Both the position numbers and the translations under genes were made by a program. A stretch of DNA of 64,000 nt from NCBI RefSeq assembly GCF_954871325.1, contig NC_088777.1, positions 48,647,366 to 48,711,365 on the forward strand. The letters run 5' to 3'. Shown piece by piece: positions 24,001 through 31,950 of the stretch (its first letter is position 1; the number at the start of each line of letters is the position of its first letter). This stretch comes from Gordionus sp. m RMFG-2023. Its lineage: Eukaryota; Nematomorpha; Gordioida; Chordodea; Parachordodidae. The notes under the pieces are model-generated. The model saw nothing but the letters and a program-made list of their open reading frames with translations, was not told the origin of the DNA and ran no database searches.

Positions 24001-24040
24001 TATAGCCAGGGTTTCTTGACGATATTTGGCGGGATGTTTT
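2733..24040 (-). CDS. Twitchin/projectin-like giant muscle protein, internal part (gene span)
   Basis: The span holds at least fifteen minus-strand exons listed separately. In protein order they give Ig (23693-24040), Ig (14021-14159 with 13610-13817), second half of an Ig (11733-11895), Ig (11288-11420 with 9857-10038), Ig (8259-8469 with 8025-8115), Ig (7539-7807 with 7180-7264), Ig (6289-6356, 5905-5975, 5607-5785), first half of an FN3 (4889-5067) and Ig (2733-3032). A run of Ig domains followed by FN3 and Ig fits the region where the N-terminal Ig tandem of twitchin/projectin gives way to FN3-Ig super-repeats; the product would be a sarcomeric scaffold. Most junctions agree in phase. Exons are missing between 23693 and 14159, between 13610 and 11895, between 9857 and 8469, and between 4889 and 3032. 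Both gene ends are outside the recognised part. Titin/kettin-type proteins are the alternative. Confidence 0.85.
3062..3350. repeat. Minisatellite, about 21-bp unit
   Basis: Tandem degenerate repeats of TTTAATTGAAATACGCAGTA. The 3' half contains a larger duplicated block (AATTGAAATAAGCTATATTT repeated at about 3222 and 3291). It lies just upstream of the acceptor of the 3032 exon, within the intron. Confidence 0.85.
3351..4888. other. Intron sequence; expected FN3 second half not found
   Basis: By domain logic an exon with the second half of the FN3 domain, phase 0 at its start and phase 1 at its end, should lie here, since 4889-5067 ends in mid-domain. I see no convincing one. At 3486-3600 is a fragment rich in CCGG/CCCGACCCGGG, related to the CGGGCC repeat family. 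The remainder is featureless AT-rich sequence. Confidence 0.5.
4889..5067 (-). CDS. Exon: FN3 domain, first half
   Basis: 179 nt, starts in phase 1 and ends in phase 0. It encodes LPEPPGKPSVKEVKATSIV, then ITWKPSDKVDKDFPVIGFKI and EWKMICEDCR. PP.KP, the W in strand B and the PV.GF.IE pattern are typical of FN3 domains in twitchin. The exon stops before the conserved Tyr and Leu of the second half, so a further exon must follow. The donor is AGG|GTTCTA. Confidence 0.88.
5607..5785 (-). CDS. Exon: Ig domain, second half
   Basis: 179 nt. Completes the Ig begun at 5905-5975; the codon for Lys is split AA|G across the junction. It encodes DEKVLSTEERTDYEIHF, then VWIEIKKLSKEYSGEYSCEV, then SNNYGIAISTTYLD, with the F-strand Cys and the N..G turn. 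It ends in phase 1 and joins the FN3 exon at 5067. Confidence 0.9.
5905..5975 (-). CDS. Exon: Ig domain, strands A' to C
   Basis: 71 nt, phase 0 to phase 2. It encodes SEEKTIIIEGKVTGTQPFKI followed by KWM, containing the core Trp. It joins 6289-6356 upstream and 5607-5785 downstream in frame. Confidence 0.85.
6289..6356 (-). CDS. Exon: linker and start of an Ig domain
   Basis: 68 nt, phase 1 to phase 0. It encodes a small Ala/Gly/Lys/Glu-rich linker (GAAAKRGEEGEKP) and the first Ig strand VFVEELSSK. The donor is AAG|GTAAAT. GC content is high compared with the flanks, as for other exons of this gene. The acceptor choice (after CGCAAG) is supported by phase only. Confidence 0.75.
6780..7179. 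repeat. CGGGCC-type repeat fragment and (AATAG)n microsatellite
   Basis: 6930-7054 contains CGGACGGCTTAG, GCAGGCCGGGG and CCGGTCCGGC with ATTTAGACCTCTTGCA, related to the CGGGCC/AGGTCTGCA family seen at 44.5, 46.7 and 57.4 kb. 7060-7102 is an (AATAG)n run of about eight units. Confidence 0.6.
7180..7264 (-). CDS. Exon: Ig domain, C-terminal strands
   Basis: 85 nt, phase 0 to phase 1. It encodes NPDEKDHGLYTCTAKNKYGE, then SSQDAYYP: the D.G.Y.C motif and the N.YGE turn. It completes the Ig domain of the 7539-7807 exon. Confidence 0.9.
7539..7807 (-). CDS. Exon: Ig domain, N-terminal two thirds
   Basis: 269 nt, phase 1 to phase 0. It encodes FMPKFLKPTEIVEVFESKVD, a charged stretch, then PEPKVVWDFGSNLI (core Trp) and NVYKTILKIK. 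Its end joins KNPDEKDHGLYTC in frame. The acceptor is CGTAAAG|GTCC and the donor AAG|GTTATT. Confidence 0.9.
8025..8115 (-). CDS. Exon: Ig domain, C-terminal strands
   Basis: 91 nt, phase 0 to phase 1. It encodes NPTLADFVNYRCLAINPYGE, then SAANIRLNLI: Y.C, N.YGE and the final beta strand. The donor is ATAG|GTACCT. Confidence 0.9.
8259..8469 (-). CDS. Exon: Ig domain, N-terminal part
   Basis: 211 nt. It encodes GIPPRFHNKPIVKLESNLKL, then IIECLVEANPVADITWYCEN (B-strand Cys and core Trp) and FYKVVLVIQ, and joins NPTLADF in frame. Its start is phase 2, whereas the previous recognised exon (9857-10038) ends in phase 1, so at least one small exon is missing between them. Confidence 0.85.
8470..9856. 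other. Intron with a GC-richer stretch of unknown nature
   Basis: 8820-8842 is a purine run with twelve or more G. 8980-9430 is much richer in C on the plus strand than its surroundings. The plus strand shows overlapping short open frames at 9149-9522. The minus strand has an open stretch of about 54 codons at roughly 9086-9250, containing HPVKVVKALPLAVEKF. Nothing matches a family I know. A phase-1-to-phase-2 exon of the twitchin-like gene is needed somewhere here, but this segment lacks Ig/FN3 features. Confidence 0.4.
9857..10038 (-). CDS. Exon: Ig domain, second half
   Basis: 182 nt, phase 2 to phase 1. The split codon TG|G supplies the core Trp. It encodes YFGDKKIQNDDKFKIKQ, then YILSLQVDDVNLDDANQYRI and VAGNKAGTTEEKYKLAF: a complete C'-to-G set of strands. 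The donor is TTTTG|GTTCGA. Confidence 0.92.
10085..10295. repeat. MITE, GAGCCG family, copy 2
   Basis: Begins TTTGAGCCGATTTTTCAAAA, includes CTCGAGATTTCTC and GCTCAAACCCTTTAGCCCAT, and ends with GGCTCGAATGGAACGATTC and AACACT. It has the same internal order as copies 1, 3 and 5. It lies in the intron between the 10038 and 11288 exons. Confidence 0.65.
10365..10690. repeat. Palindromic MITE, ATTCCATCATG family, copy 1
   Basis: An imperfect palindrome of about 325 bp. The left arm carries TCTCAAATTTTAAATC, TTGATTTTACTGTATTCCAT and TCATGGTTGAAATACCTACC. The right arm repeats this inverted (ATAGGTATTCTAAACATG, AAATACATTTTCGATAAGAT, ATGATTTGAAGTTGAAAAAA). Similar copies are at 12.8 and 18.3 kb. 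Confidence 0.75.
11208..11235. repeat. (TA)n microsatellite
   Basis: About fourteen TA units, in the intron between the 10038 and 11288 exons. Confidence 0.9.
11288..11420 (-). CDS. Exon: Ig domain, N-terminal part
   Basis: 133 nt, phase 1 to phase 2. It encodes ERYIPTSDDIVPTFTERLHV, then VVYFECKLSAFPAPDIQW: PTFTE at the domain start, the B-strand FEC, P.P and the core Trp at the split codon. It joins the 9857-10038 exon in frame. Confidence 0.92.
11612..11648. repeat. (TTTC)n microsatellite
   Basis: A CTTT tandem run of about nine units inside the intron between the 11420 and 11733 exons. Confidence 0.85.
11733..11895 (-). CDS. Exon: Ig domain, second half
   Basis: 163 nt, phase 0 to phase 1. 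It encodes NQGQYNITLSRLENNTYRSV, then LTINDLNVENAGTYQINARN and ANGECNSIVAITFD. The N.G.Y motif and the final strands are clear. The N-terminal half of this Ig (ending in phase 0) must come from an unrecognised exon between 11.9 and 13.6 kb. Confidence 0.9.
12161..12485. repeat. Palindromic MITE, GGGGATTCGGAATC family, copy 1
   Basis: The left arm reads GTCGTATTGGGATTTGGAAT, then TTTAAATCATTTATCGAGGG and AAACCGGAAATGCATTTCAA. The right arm is the degenerate inverse, ending AGAATCCCCAATGG. The better preserved copy is at 29076-29453. Confidence 0.7.
12795..13100. repeat. Palindromic MITE, ATTCCATCATG family, copy 2
   Basis: The left arm has CAAATTCAAATCATTTTATG, GAGCGCGTTTTTTTTTA and GTATTCCATCATGTTTGGA. 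The right arm has the inverse (ATAGGTATTC, AACATGCTGGAATACATTTC, GGTAAAATCAGATTTTAAAT). Same family as 10.4 and 18.3 kb. Confidence 0.75.
13610..13817 (-). CDS. Exon: Ig domain, second half, with apparent frame changes
   Basis: It starts in phase 0 after AATTAAG and continues the 14021-14159 exon (EIK, then DYELDIRLKEG). The likely donor is CCA|GTAAAA. The length, 208 nt, is one more than a multiple of three, although both ends are in phase 0. Three overlapping frames carry Ig-like pieces in order: DYELDIRLKEG, then VSIEKDLEKGGGQSVCGERC, then MNVYVVLENLKDERPDFTP. The middle piece looks like strands E to F and the last like strand G plus the start of the next domain. Two single-base losses would explain this, as assembly errors or a damaged exon. 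An alternative donor at 13675 (AAAG|GTGTAG) would keep the first frame but gives a poor Ig and the wrong phase. Confidence 0.55.
14021..14159 (-). CDS. Exon: Ig domain, N-terminal part
   Basis: 139 nt, phase 2 to phase 0. It encodes SKTVSPFFKKKTTAKQTDHQ, then MVIESIIGCDPEPSIVWFF and NDKEIK: the PFF start, the Cys, P.P and the core Trp. The acceptor is CTGAAG|TGAAAG. The previous recognised exon (23693) ends in phase 1, so at least one exon between them is not recognised. Confidence 0.85.
14160..15349. other. Intron, no recognised feature
   Basis: AT-rich sequence. Nothing coding or repeated was recognised beyond short AT runs and a small island at 14340-14400 (AACGTAGCCAGAATTTTC), which resembles a degenerate transposon end. 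Confidence 0.5.
15350..17045. mobile_element. Foldback-like element with tandem-repeat inverted arms
   Basis: The left arm (about 15360-15718) is a degenerate tandem array of TTTATAGAGAAT units. The right arm (about 16605-17038) is the same array on the other strand (ATTCTCTATAAA). Read inwards, the outer ends agree: CGTCTTTA, ATAGAGAA, TATAGAGAAAACAATT occur in the same order on both sides. The interior (15720-16600) has no gene; it starts with a second tandem array of GATAATGCATTCGC units (15760-15905). The architecture is like Drosophila foldback (FB) elements, whose long inverted repeats are made of short tandem units; sequence identity with FB is not claimed. Open frames seen in the right arm are only translated repeats. 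Confidence 0.7.
15760..15905. repeat. Tandem array of about 14-15 bp, GATAATGCATTCGC
   Basis: About nine degenerate units with variants ATAATACATTCGC and GTAATGCGTTCGC, inside the foldback-like element next to its left arm. Confidence 0.85.
17046..18330. other. Intron with (ATTC)n microsatellite
   Basis: 18004-18049 is an (ATTC)n run of about eleven units. 17424-17560 starts CAGTGGCGTCTCTAG and ends CCAGCGACACCCC, a possible remnant of a small hAT-type MITE. The open frame on the minus strand at 17482-17742 has no family features. Confidence 0.5.
18335..18692. repeat. Palindromic MITE, ATTCCATCATG family, copy 3
   Basis: The left arm has TCTCAACTTTAAATCATTTT, TGAGCACTATTTTTTTT, TCTGATTATACCGGAAATG and TATTCCATTCCATTATGTTT. 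The right arm has CCTGATGGAATATATTTCTG, GTAAAATTAGATTTTT and ATGATTTAAAGTTGAAAAAT, the inverse. It lies directly beside the larger foldback pair. Confidence 0.75.
19637..20707 (+). pseudogene. hAT transposase, C-terminal half (plus-strand copy)
   Basis: One reading frame from 19637 to 20707, interrupted by two in-frame stops (20246 and 20462). It encodes YVPIRWLSLIPAIERILKFY, then KKYFLNKDFKSCPKILKNFF, and ends with the hAT dimerisation region: VFSLPHSNASSECIFSLMRT and AWRKERNRIALTTLEAEL. The BED finger and the first catalytic part are absent. It lies within the hAT element at 19111-22387. Confidence 0.9.
20940..21850 (-). pseudogene. hAT transposase, N-terminal half (minus-strand copy)
   Basis: Read from 21850 downwards: TTVAEIVNTYHAVQHSESYL, then MSKAIINVLGYKSRRSILDD and ILTDASNKEISKHFP (the TDASN region holding the first catalytic Asp in this hAT group). 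It then runs into sequence matching the plus copy: RRILKFYKP corresponds to ERILKFYEP there, and GNLLYAVNMQLQSEE to GNLLHVVNIQLQSED. Several frame changes and stops. The two copies overlap in the middle of the protein and point towards each other. Confidence 0.8.
22082..22228. repeat. Minisatellite, 28-29 bp unit
   Basis: Five units of the type GGCTATTTTATTTTGAAAAA plus TAGTT, close to the right end of the hAT element. Confidence 0.9.
22727..23692. other. Intron, no recognised feature
   Basis: AT-rich sequence between the inverted repeat and the 23693 exon. No coding or repeat signal was found. Confidence 0.5.
23693..24040 (-). CDS. Exon: complete Ig domain with long C'-E loop
   Basis: 348 nt, phase 1 at both ends; acceptor TTATCTCAG|AAAAC and donor CCCGAAG|GTAATT. 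It encodes NIPPNIVKKPWLYKN, then VIIWSRDGKQL (core Trp), a Ser/Thr/Asn-rich loop of about 25 residues, then YIASLVIRSPDSRYDTGSYT and IRATNPHGSAQSQIELNFV. It is the most upstream exon of the twitchin-like gene that I recognise. An ATG lies just before the acceptor, in what I take to be the intron. Confidence 0.9.
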
Positions 24041-26190
24041 CTGAGATAACCATTTTATATTTTATTGATAGTTTGCAGGGGAAAGTGAGTTAAGGAGACG
24101 TTTTGCTCAAATACCCTAATTTTGTGAATGGAAATTTCTGGATGATTCTTCCTGGAAGAACAAATTTCTTCGATTTTGCAGAAATTTTTTTTATTAAAAT
24201 CTGAAATAATTTTATATATTTTTGCGACAATTTTAGATAATATTTTTTCTTCGAAATGATAATAAACTCATCGTCATGAATATCATTTTGATTGTTGATC
24301 TTCGGATTGTTGAAAAATGCTTAATTAGGGCACGTTTTATTTTATATTTAATATCTATACCAAATCTAAAAAAAGAAGTAGTATAATCAATTATAATATA
24401 TTAAATTAAATTGATTAATCTTTGAATGAAAACTATGAAGATTATTGTATAATGAAAATGTTAAGAGTTTTAAACAGGATCTAGATAGTATATAGATCCT
24501 TTAACAACTCTGGTAGTCCTTTAAAGCTGTTGGACTTTCATGGTAAAGAATAACTTTTCAATTTCTTTCTTTACTCTGATCCCCATTATTTTCTCGTGAA
24601 TAAAAAAAAAACTCTATTTTTTTTTATACCTTTTGTCGAATGAAGAATAGAATTTATTCGCACCTTTTTTCGATAAAAAATATTTTATTTAATTTAGAAA
24701 TTATTTTTTTTTTGTAATTTTTTAAAATTTGAATATCGAATGTAAGTGTGTAATGAGGATGAGAAGGATTGGGTGTTATTTAGAAAGTGGATAAATGCTT
24801 TATAAATAAAATAAATAAAAAAAATAATAGCGTATATTAGTAAAATATTATTTATAATTTTATATTTTTTAAATACTTTTTTTTGTGAATGTTAAATGGA
24901 ATTTTAGAAAAAATACTTCCTTGATCACAGAAATCAAAATGGAAGAAAAGAATATTAAATTTAACTAAAAAAAAAATCAAAACATATGTTTGCCCTCAAT
25001 TAAATTATTTTATTCTTTATTCTATCTTCTAATTATTATATTTTATTCTTTATTCTATCTTCTAATTATTATATTTTATTTTATTTCTTAGGATAAAGAG
25101 AATCTCGGTGGAAAAAAAAAGAAAAAGAACTAACTTTTTCGTAAAATATTTTATAAATTTAATATTTAAATATAAATATTTATTTTATTTTTTTTTTGTA
25201 TAAAAAGTGGGAAGAACAGCTGAGGTAAGGGAATTGGCAAGAGGAAAAAAATCATTATTTTAAAAACAAAAACGAAAATAGGTAAAATGGAAACGTGCAG
25301 CACGTAACATTTTGTATTGTTAAAGCTATGAGTGAATTAAAGTAAAATATCATTTTTAAAAAGAAGGACATCTTGTTCTTCCTAAAATTGATTTTCAGCC
25401 GGAAATGGTTAAAAATATATTTATAATCTCTAGGGCCTGTCTTTCCCCGAAACTCTGTATCTTCTCAAATATTCTTCTACAAATGTAAGGATTCACTCTA
25501 CCCAAAATATCCTCCTACATAAATCAGATCATTTGATCAAATATGATTTTCGATGAGCGTAAAATCGATTTTACGATAAGAGAAAAAATATTTGGTTAAA
25601 CAATCTGACCCATGTAGGAAAATATTTTTTTTAGAGTGCATCCTTACATTTTTAGAAGAATATTTAATAAGATGCACAGTTTTAAATGACCGACAGCTAG
25701 ACATTATAAATAAAAAAAATTTAATTTATACTTGTTATGTTTTCAGAGTATAATTTAAACATGGTACAATTCAATATTTTCCAATATTCCTTCTATTTTT
25801 TAAAAGAAAACTCATATTGATAACAAAAGATCGTATACTTTAATTTTTGAAATTTATAATAATTAAATTAGGTCATTGCCAGAGAGATTATTTTATTTGA
25901 CATTATATATAATTTTATGTTTATAATTAATCAATATTCATGGTCAAGATTAATTAATATTTATATATATTCTATTCTTATTTTTTTTTAAATTTATTAT
26001 TTTTTATTTCCGTCATTTTAACAAATTCTTCATTCTTTTTAACTCGTTTTTTATCTCTATATTTTTTCATATGACCGATACAAAGTTTCAATTTGTCACT
26101 CGATTTAGCTTAAATTTTAGGGTTTTCAACATGAAAGTTTAAAGAAATTTGAAAATACACCACATAATTACTTAAAGATATTATATTATA
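24041..26190. other. No gene seen; one foldback MITE
   Basis: Upstream intron or intergenic sequence of the twitchin-like gene. It is AT-rich with a duplicated 37-bp run at 25010-25082 (TTTATTCTTTATTCTATCTT). 24475-24520 shares GATCTAGATA and TTTAACAACTCT with 39.3 and 42.2 kb. The foldback MITE at 25435-25702 is listed separately. Confidence 0.5.
25435..25702. repeat. Foldback MITE, AAGAATATTT/CTACATG type
   Basis: Inverted arms of about 110 bp. Left: AAATATTCTTCTACAAATGT, AAGGATTCACTCTA, CCTACATAAATCAGATCAT. Right: AATCTGACCCATGTAGG, TAGAGTGCATCCTTACATTT, TTAGAAGAATATTTAATAAG. A short spacer with CGTAAAATCGATTTTACG, itself a perfect palindrome, sits in the centre. Confidence 0.8.
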
Positions 26191-26192
26191 TA

Positions 26193-26463
<271 letters not shown>

Positions 26464-27259
26464 AATTTTGTTATATTTTATTTTAGAAAATATTTGACTC
26501 TTGATTTCTCGATATTTTATTTGAATGTAACAAAAAATAATACATTAAAAAATTAACGATTTACATTTTTTTTAAAATAGAACAGCTGTTTTCATTATTT
26601 TATATTAAGAATATAGATTTCTAATTATTTTCTTATTAGTTTCATTCTCGAATTGGTTCTTGAAATATTAAGAACAAAACTAGATCAATATGGAAGTAGA
26701 ACGGCTTATCAAAATCTGTTCTAGGGAATAAAAAAACCTCACAGTATAATAACGTTGCCCCTGACCTTCATACAAAATTTTTCCGCGGGCCCCTTGTAAG
26801 AAATATGGTCGCCTTTTAGAAATGTGGCTTCTTAAAAATTTTTCGGCGGGTGTTAATATAGCCCAGACCACTTCTACTTTGATCGTTACGCTTCGGAGGT
26901 TCTTTTTTTTACGGTTATAGTGTGATCAAAAGGAAACTTTCCTTTTTAATAGATCAATTTATTAATATTGGTTTATCATTGCCACAAGTTAAAGACAAAA
27001 TATTTACTGATTCAGTATTAATCTTTATTCAATTGAAATTAAAATAATATATTCTCCAATTTACGAAATATATACTCGTATAAATACAAAAGTTAAAATA
27101 GCGATCTTTTTCTCTTTTTTTTCGCGCTCATAAACTTTAAAATTTACATTACAAAGAAAAGAAATATTATTAATATATTAAAAAAAATACCATTAAAATG
27201 TTATATTTTCTTTCTTCCCTTACCTTCCCTTTCCTTTCCTTCCTTTCTTTCCTTCCCTT
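26464..27259. other. AT-rich, no recognised gene
   Basis: Lies between the two long tetranucleotide arrays. A minus-strand open frame (26680-26871) has no family features and no upstream splice context that I can support. Confidence 0.45.
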
Positions 27260-27486
27260 CTCTTCCTTCCTTCCTTCCTTCCTTCCTTCCTTCCTTCCTT
27301 CCTTCCTTCCTTCCTTCCTTCCTTCCTTCCTTCCTTCCTTCCTTCCTTCCTTCCTTCCTTCCTTCCTTCCTTCCTTCCTTCCTTCCTTCCTTCCTTCCTT
27401 CCTTCCTTCCTTCCTTCCTTCCTTCCTTCCTTCCTTCCTTCCTTCCTTCCTTCCTTCCTTCCTTCCTTCCTTCCTTCCTTCCTTCT
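27210..27486. repeat. (TTCC)n microsatellite, about 225 bp perfect core
   Basis: The core is 27262-27486, with a degenerate CCTT-rich lead-in. It translates into a Pro-Ser-Phe-Leu repeat frame that is not a gene. It is followed immediately by CCCGGGCCGGGCCGAA, a fragment of the CGGGCC repeat family (27493-27530). Confidence 0.97.
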
Positions 27487-27530
27487 TTTATAAACCCGGG
27501 CCGGGCCGAATATTTTAAAGGCGAATATTT

Positions 27531-29075
27531 TGAATCGCCATTATTATCTCTAAAAATTTAAAATATATTTTAAAATTGCGTATCATGGAACAATATTTCA
27601 TATTCACACACTCATCATATATATTTCAATTTGTTTCGATCCTTAGAAAATATTTCTAATAAAATATTGCTCAAATTTACTAAATCATTATTTGAGGTTA
27701 TATTCAATCATATGAACAGCAACAAACTCCCACTCAATATTTAAAATATAATACACTTTTTAAGCGAAAATATTTATTTAAGATAAGCATCATTTTATCT
27801 CTTTTTTTCTCTGGCCTAAATTCAGGCAGTATGTTGCCAAGGAGAGCGCAAATGACTGATACTAAATTACTGTATTAAATTACGAGAGGAACAGCAAATA
27901 ATGGGATAGTATGGTGATTCAAAATCTAGCTAAGGAGATAAGATAATTCTAAAAGTTATTTTATATGTAGATCCTTAATTTTCAAATCCTGGCCGGCCAT
28001 TGCAAATGGTACCTCTGCAAGTCTCAGATTTTTCTTGCCGTTTTTTATTTTTTTAACTACTTTCACCACTCTACATAGGCTAAGCAATCTTTAAATCTAA
28101 ATTTAGACACAGTGATGGCTAATTTAACTGAATATCGGTGCAATGAAAGTATTTGCAAATGCCGTGCTATATGAGAGGGTATTGCGAATATTTCGTCATT
28201 AATCTGGTTGAAAAGAGTTTGTACAATACAAATCAAACAATCTATATAAGCTGCAAAATTTATCTCAATACCTCTCGCCGATCTGAACTCAAATCATGGA
28301 TAAATTTAATGGACTACAGAATGATAGAGTAAGAAAATTGATTTCAATCAGTTATAATAAACATATACTTGGTTAAATTCTCCCAGAATCCAATAAAATG
28401 GAAACAACCAATGAAGAGATACAAATATCATCTATTAAATCTATTTCTGATTCCGGGGATGATTTTCCAAACCCATTTAATTTTATATTACTATTTTATT
28501 AATATAAATTTATTTATATTTGGGACTTTTATTGTTTTTATTGATAAATAAAATATTTTGAGTTGTTTTAACTTCCCATTTTCCCTATTTGCCTCGGGAA
28601 TTTCCCCAGACCTAAATTCTCGAGAATTTTACATCACTAGGTTTGAAGTTACATAATAAAAAATAATGGATAAAATGCGGACTCAGAAATAAATGAATAA
28701 TCGGCTTCGGCCTATAATTTGTTTAAGTCGGAACGGCTAAAGTTGAAAAAAATATTGCATTTGCATGGCTCCAAATTTATGGTACGAACGATATAAGATT
28801 TAAACTAAGGAATTTAAATAAATAACTCCAATCAGAATAAAAAAATTAATTTTTTTTTTTATTTCCCTATCTTTCGTCCATTTGCTCTTAAATATCCGTG
28901 ACACTGCTTAACTTAATTCAAACAAGTTAACAAATGCTTTCTTTTCCCTCTCTTTTGTTCACATTCTTTATTGAGTGTTTTATTTTTACCTAATCAATTA
29001 TCGAATCAGTTTCTTATCCATAAAGTAACTTCAATTTTATATTTTATTTATCAATTCAATCATACATATATATAT
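27531..29075. other. AT-rich stretch with possible hAT remnant at 28.3-28.6 kb
   Basis: A short plus-strand frame at 28395-28500 encodes METTNEEIQISSIKSISDSG followed by DDFPNPFN. About 80 bp later comes CTCGAGAATTTTACATCACT, which resembles the 3' end of hAT-type elements. Too little is present to call an element with confidence. Confidence 0.3.
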
Positions 29076-29453
29076 GTCGTATGGAGATTCGGAATCTTTT
29101 GATTTTAAATCCTTTACCGAGGGCAATTTAAAACAATTTAAAATCCGATTTAACCGGAAATGCATTCTAACATGTGTAGAGTATTTACCCTATAAATTTC
29201 AGCCAATTTCATTCGTAGATATTTTAGTATTTTTTTGAATTTATATGAAAAATCCATATAAAGTTTAATATGAATTTGAAGTAGTTCTAAAGTTCATGGC
29301 AAAATTGGCTGAAATTTATAGGGTAAATACTCTACACATGCTAGAATGCATTTTCGGTTAAATCGGTTTTTAAAAATTTTCTAAATCGCCCTCGGTAAAG
29401 GGTTTAAAATCAAGAGATTCCGAATCCTCACTGATTCCGAATCCCCAAACGAC
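29076..29453. repeat. Palindromic MITE, GGGGATTCGGAATC family, copy 2
   Basis: Nearly symmetric arms. The left arm starts GTCGTATGGAGATTCGGAAT and has TTTACCGAGGGCAATTTAAA, AACCGGAAATGCATTCTAAC and ATTTACCCTATAAATTTCAG. The right arm repeats each inverted and ends GAATCCCCAAACGAC. Each arm is about 165 bp. Homologous to 12161-12485. Confidence 0.88.
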
Positions 29454-29536
29454 ATAATTAAATATAAGATCTACTGATCTACATTTAAACATTATTTGAT
29501 TGACATTGGATATTATATTAAGTTATATATATATAT

Positions 29537-29568
29537 ACTAGTAGATAGCCCGTCAAAAATGACGGGGA
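29537..29568 (-). mobile_element. Possible Helitron 3' end
   Basis: Read on the minus strand: the hairpin CCCGTCA-TTTT-TGACGGG, then seven bases, then CTAGT at the terminus. A hairpin just before CTRR-T is the known Helitron 3' signature. The host side is a (TA)n run. No Rep/helicase gene is visible, so if real it is a non-autonomous element or only an end. Confidence 0.45.
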
Positions 29569-31950
29569 ATGAAAATTTTATTCTTACTTTTAAGCATGTT
29601 GCCTGTTATTTGAAAATATTTTTATTTTTCTTACCCCCTCATCTCTTCAGGCCAGGTTTAATCCTTTAAAACCAAGTGATTTGGTTTGAGTAAAAATAAA
29701 TTTAAAGCATTTACTTGATAATACCAATATTATTTGTTAAATATTACTGATTACTTATACCTAATATTTAATAATAAAGAAAATTCCCAGGCAAAGTCCA
29801 AAGCCATATTAATTATGAAAAATTCTTCCAGGCCCAATGAAAGATCATAATAATTTTGGTAGTTAAGAACTGAAATAAAATATTAAAATAATCATAATGA
29901 ATTTAAAAATACAATCAAAATTCAGATTTTCATGGGCCTTGGTTTTTTGATCAGGTCAAGCCCAGGCCTGCAAAAAAATTTGTTTTGGGCCAATGTCTGA
30001 CCTATAATTAATAATGAAAAAATTCTACAAGCTCATAATAATTTTGAAAAATGTTCCCCAAGCCCAGCCCAGTATAATTTATAAAAATATTTTCCAAGCC
30101 CAGCCCAACCCATAATAATTTTATAAAAAAATTTTCTCAAACCTTGCCAACCGATAGTAATTTAAAAATTTTTTCCAAGCCTGTAAATCTCTAAAAACCA
30201 TATCTATTTTTTAGTATATTTTAACCCAGCTCACCCCAACCAAGGTCAACCCATTAAGACTAATGAATACTATTTTTTTGAATAAAAATATATTTGAATT
30301 AGATTTTACTTGAGGGCCATATAAATATTATGTGTTTAATATTACACCCATGCCTAATATTAAAAAAATTCCCAAGCCAGGTCCTCGCACTTGGTTTTCT
30401 CAAACCCGCAAAAGACCATAATGATTTTGATAGTTGAGGACTATATAAAAAGTCACAATGCATTTAAAAATACAATCAGAATATGAAAGTTGCATGGGCC
30501 TTGGTTATTGATCAGGCCTCGCCATATCTTCATCAGGCCAATTTCTAGCCCATATTTATAATTAAAAAATTTACAGGAATCTTAGACTAATAATTATGAA
30601 AAATGTTTCTCAAGCTATGTCCAAGATATTAATGGTGAAAAAATTTCCCAGGCCAGGGAAACTAAAATAATTAATTTTGATATAGAAAAATGGGTCTGAT
30701 ATAAGGGGTTTATAAGAATTAAATCTGTCTAATTTCAATTATCATCAAATGAAGGGTAAATATCAGATTTACCTATGTTTCTACTGGTGAGCTCCTGGTA
30801 TTTATATGAAATTCATGAATACATATTAAAGTACCATTCTGAAAATAAGTTCATCCTAATTTAAATTTTAAACAAATCAAATGATTTATTACTTAGTTAC
30901 AAAATATAAAATTAAATTTAAGAAATTGTTATTAAATTACAATAGAAAAAAAAGAGATATGCCTAAGTTAACAAATAGTAGGAGGTAAACTTCAGTCATA
31001 GTCAAATTATATATAAGTAAAACAAAAAGGTTATACATTTAATCAAAAATGTTATAATAAGTTATGAATAACATACATTCTACAATTATGAATTTTTTAG
31101 TAAATATACAAAATTTTCCTATCTTATGAGGTTTTATTTAAAAATTTATATTTATTTTGGGGTTATTCTAAAATTTTCCATTATTTTTAGAAAATATGTT
31201 AATGATATATTTAGTAATTTTATTTATGTTATTTTTAAGAGTCGTGAGTGTTAGAGAAGGAATACAAGGATTATAATAATTGATTTATTTCAAGATAATA
31301 TATAATGAATTTAATTAATATAAAAAAACAATAAATTAAATTTAAAATAACAATTTCATATATCATAAAATTATAATGATCATTTCTGATTTTTTTTTAA
31401 GCATTATATACTCTTTTTAATTTGAGAAATATTACAAACTATATTTTCTAAACTTGTTCATCTAATTATAATACAATTCATAACTTTGAATAATCATCTA
31501 TAATTGAACTTATTTCATATCAAATCTATTTTCTTTTTTTGCTTAAATATTTATTTGCAGAATCCAACAAAATTATTTTCCTTTTTACTTAAATATTAAA
31601 AATAATTATTTGAATAATCCAACAGTTATTTATTTGTATTTGTAATTTATAATCTAAAAATTTATTCTTGCTAGATAAGTAATGGTATAAAATCCTAAAT
31701 TATACATAAACTCAAGAATTAAAATAGTATTTAAATAAATCTCTTATTACTATTGAATGGGTTCTTGCCATTTAAAGTTCTACCTTATTCCAATTGAATT
31801 AATACTTGATGCATTTAAAGTTCTATTTACCCCTAAATATTCAGAAATATGTATAATATTAGGTGTGTATTCAGTGCATTCAATACACAGGCAAAATTTA
31901 AAAATTGTCAACTATTAATTAATTTATGAAAGTTGCATGGGACATGGTTT
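29569..31950. repeat. Degenerate CCCAAGCCCAGCCC repeat region
   Basis: About 29800-30700 contains many dispersed blocks such as TTCCAAGCCCAGCCCAACCC and ATAATAATTTTGAAAAAT, spaced roughly 45-60 bp apart, plus GGGCCTTGG and TTGATCAGGCC. No gene is visible. 30700-31950 is AT-rich without clear structure. Confidence 0.6.

Noticed and set aside
26680-26871. Minus-strand frame of 63 codons
   Set aside because: No domain, no plausible splice partners and no similarity to the Ig/FN3 exons.
27198-27518. Plus-strand open frame of 106 codons with Pro-Ser-Phe-Leu repeats
   Set aside because: It is the translation of the (TTCC)n microsatellite; the 12-nt period keeps the frame open.
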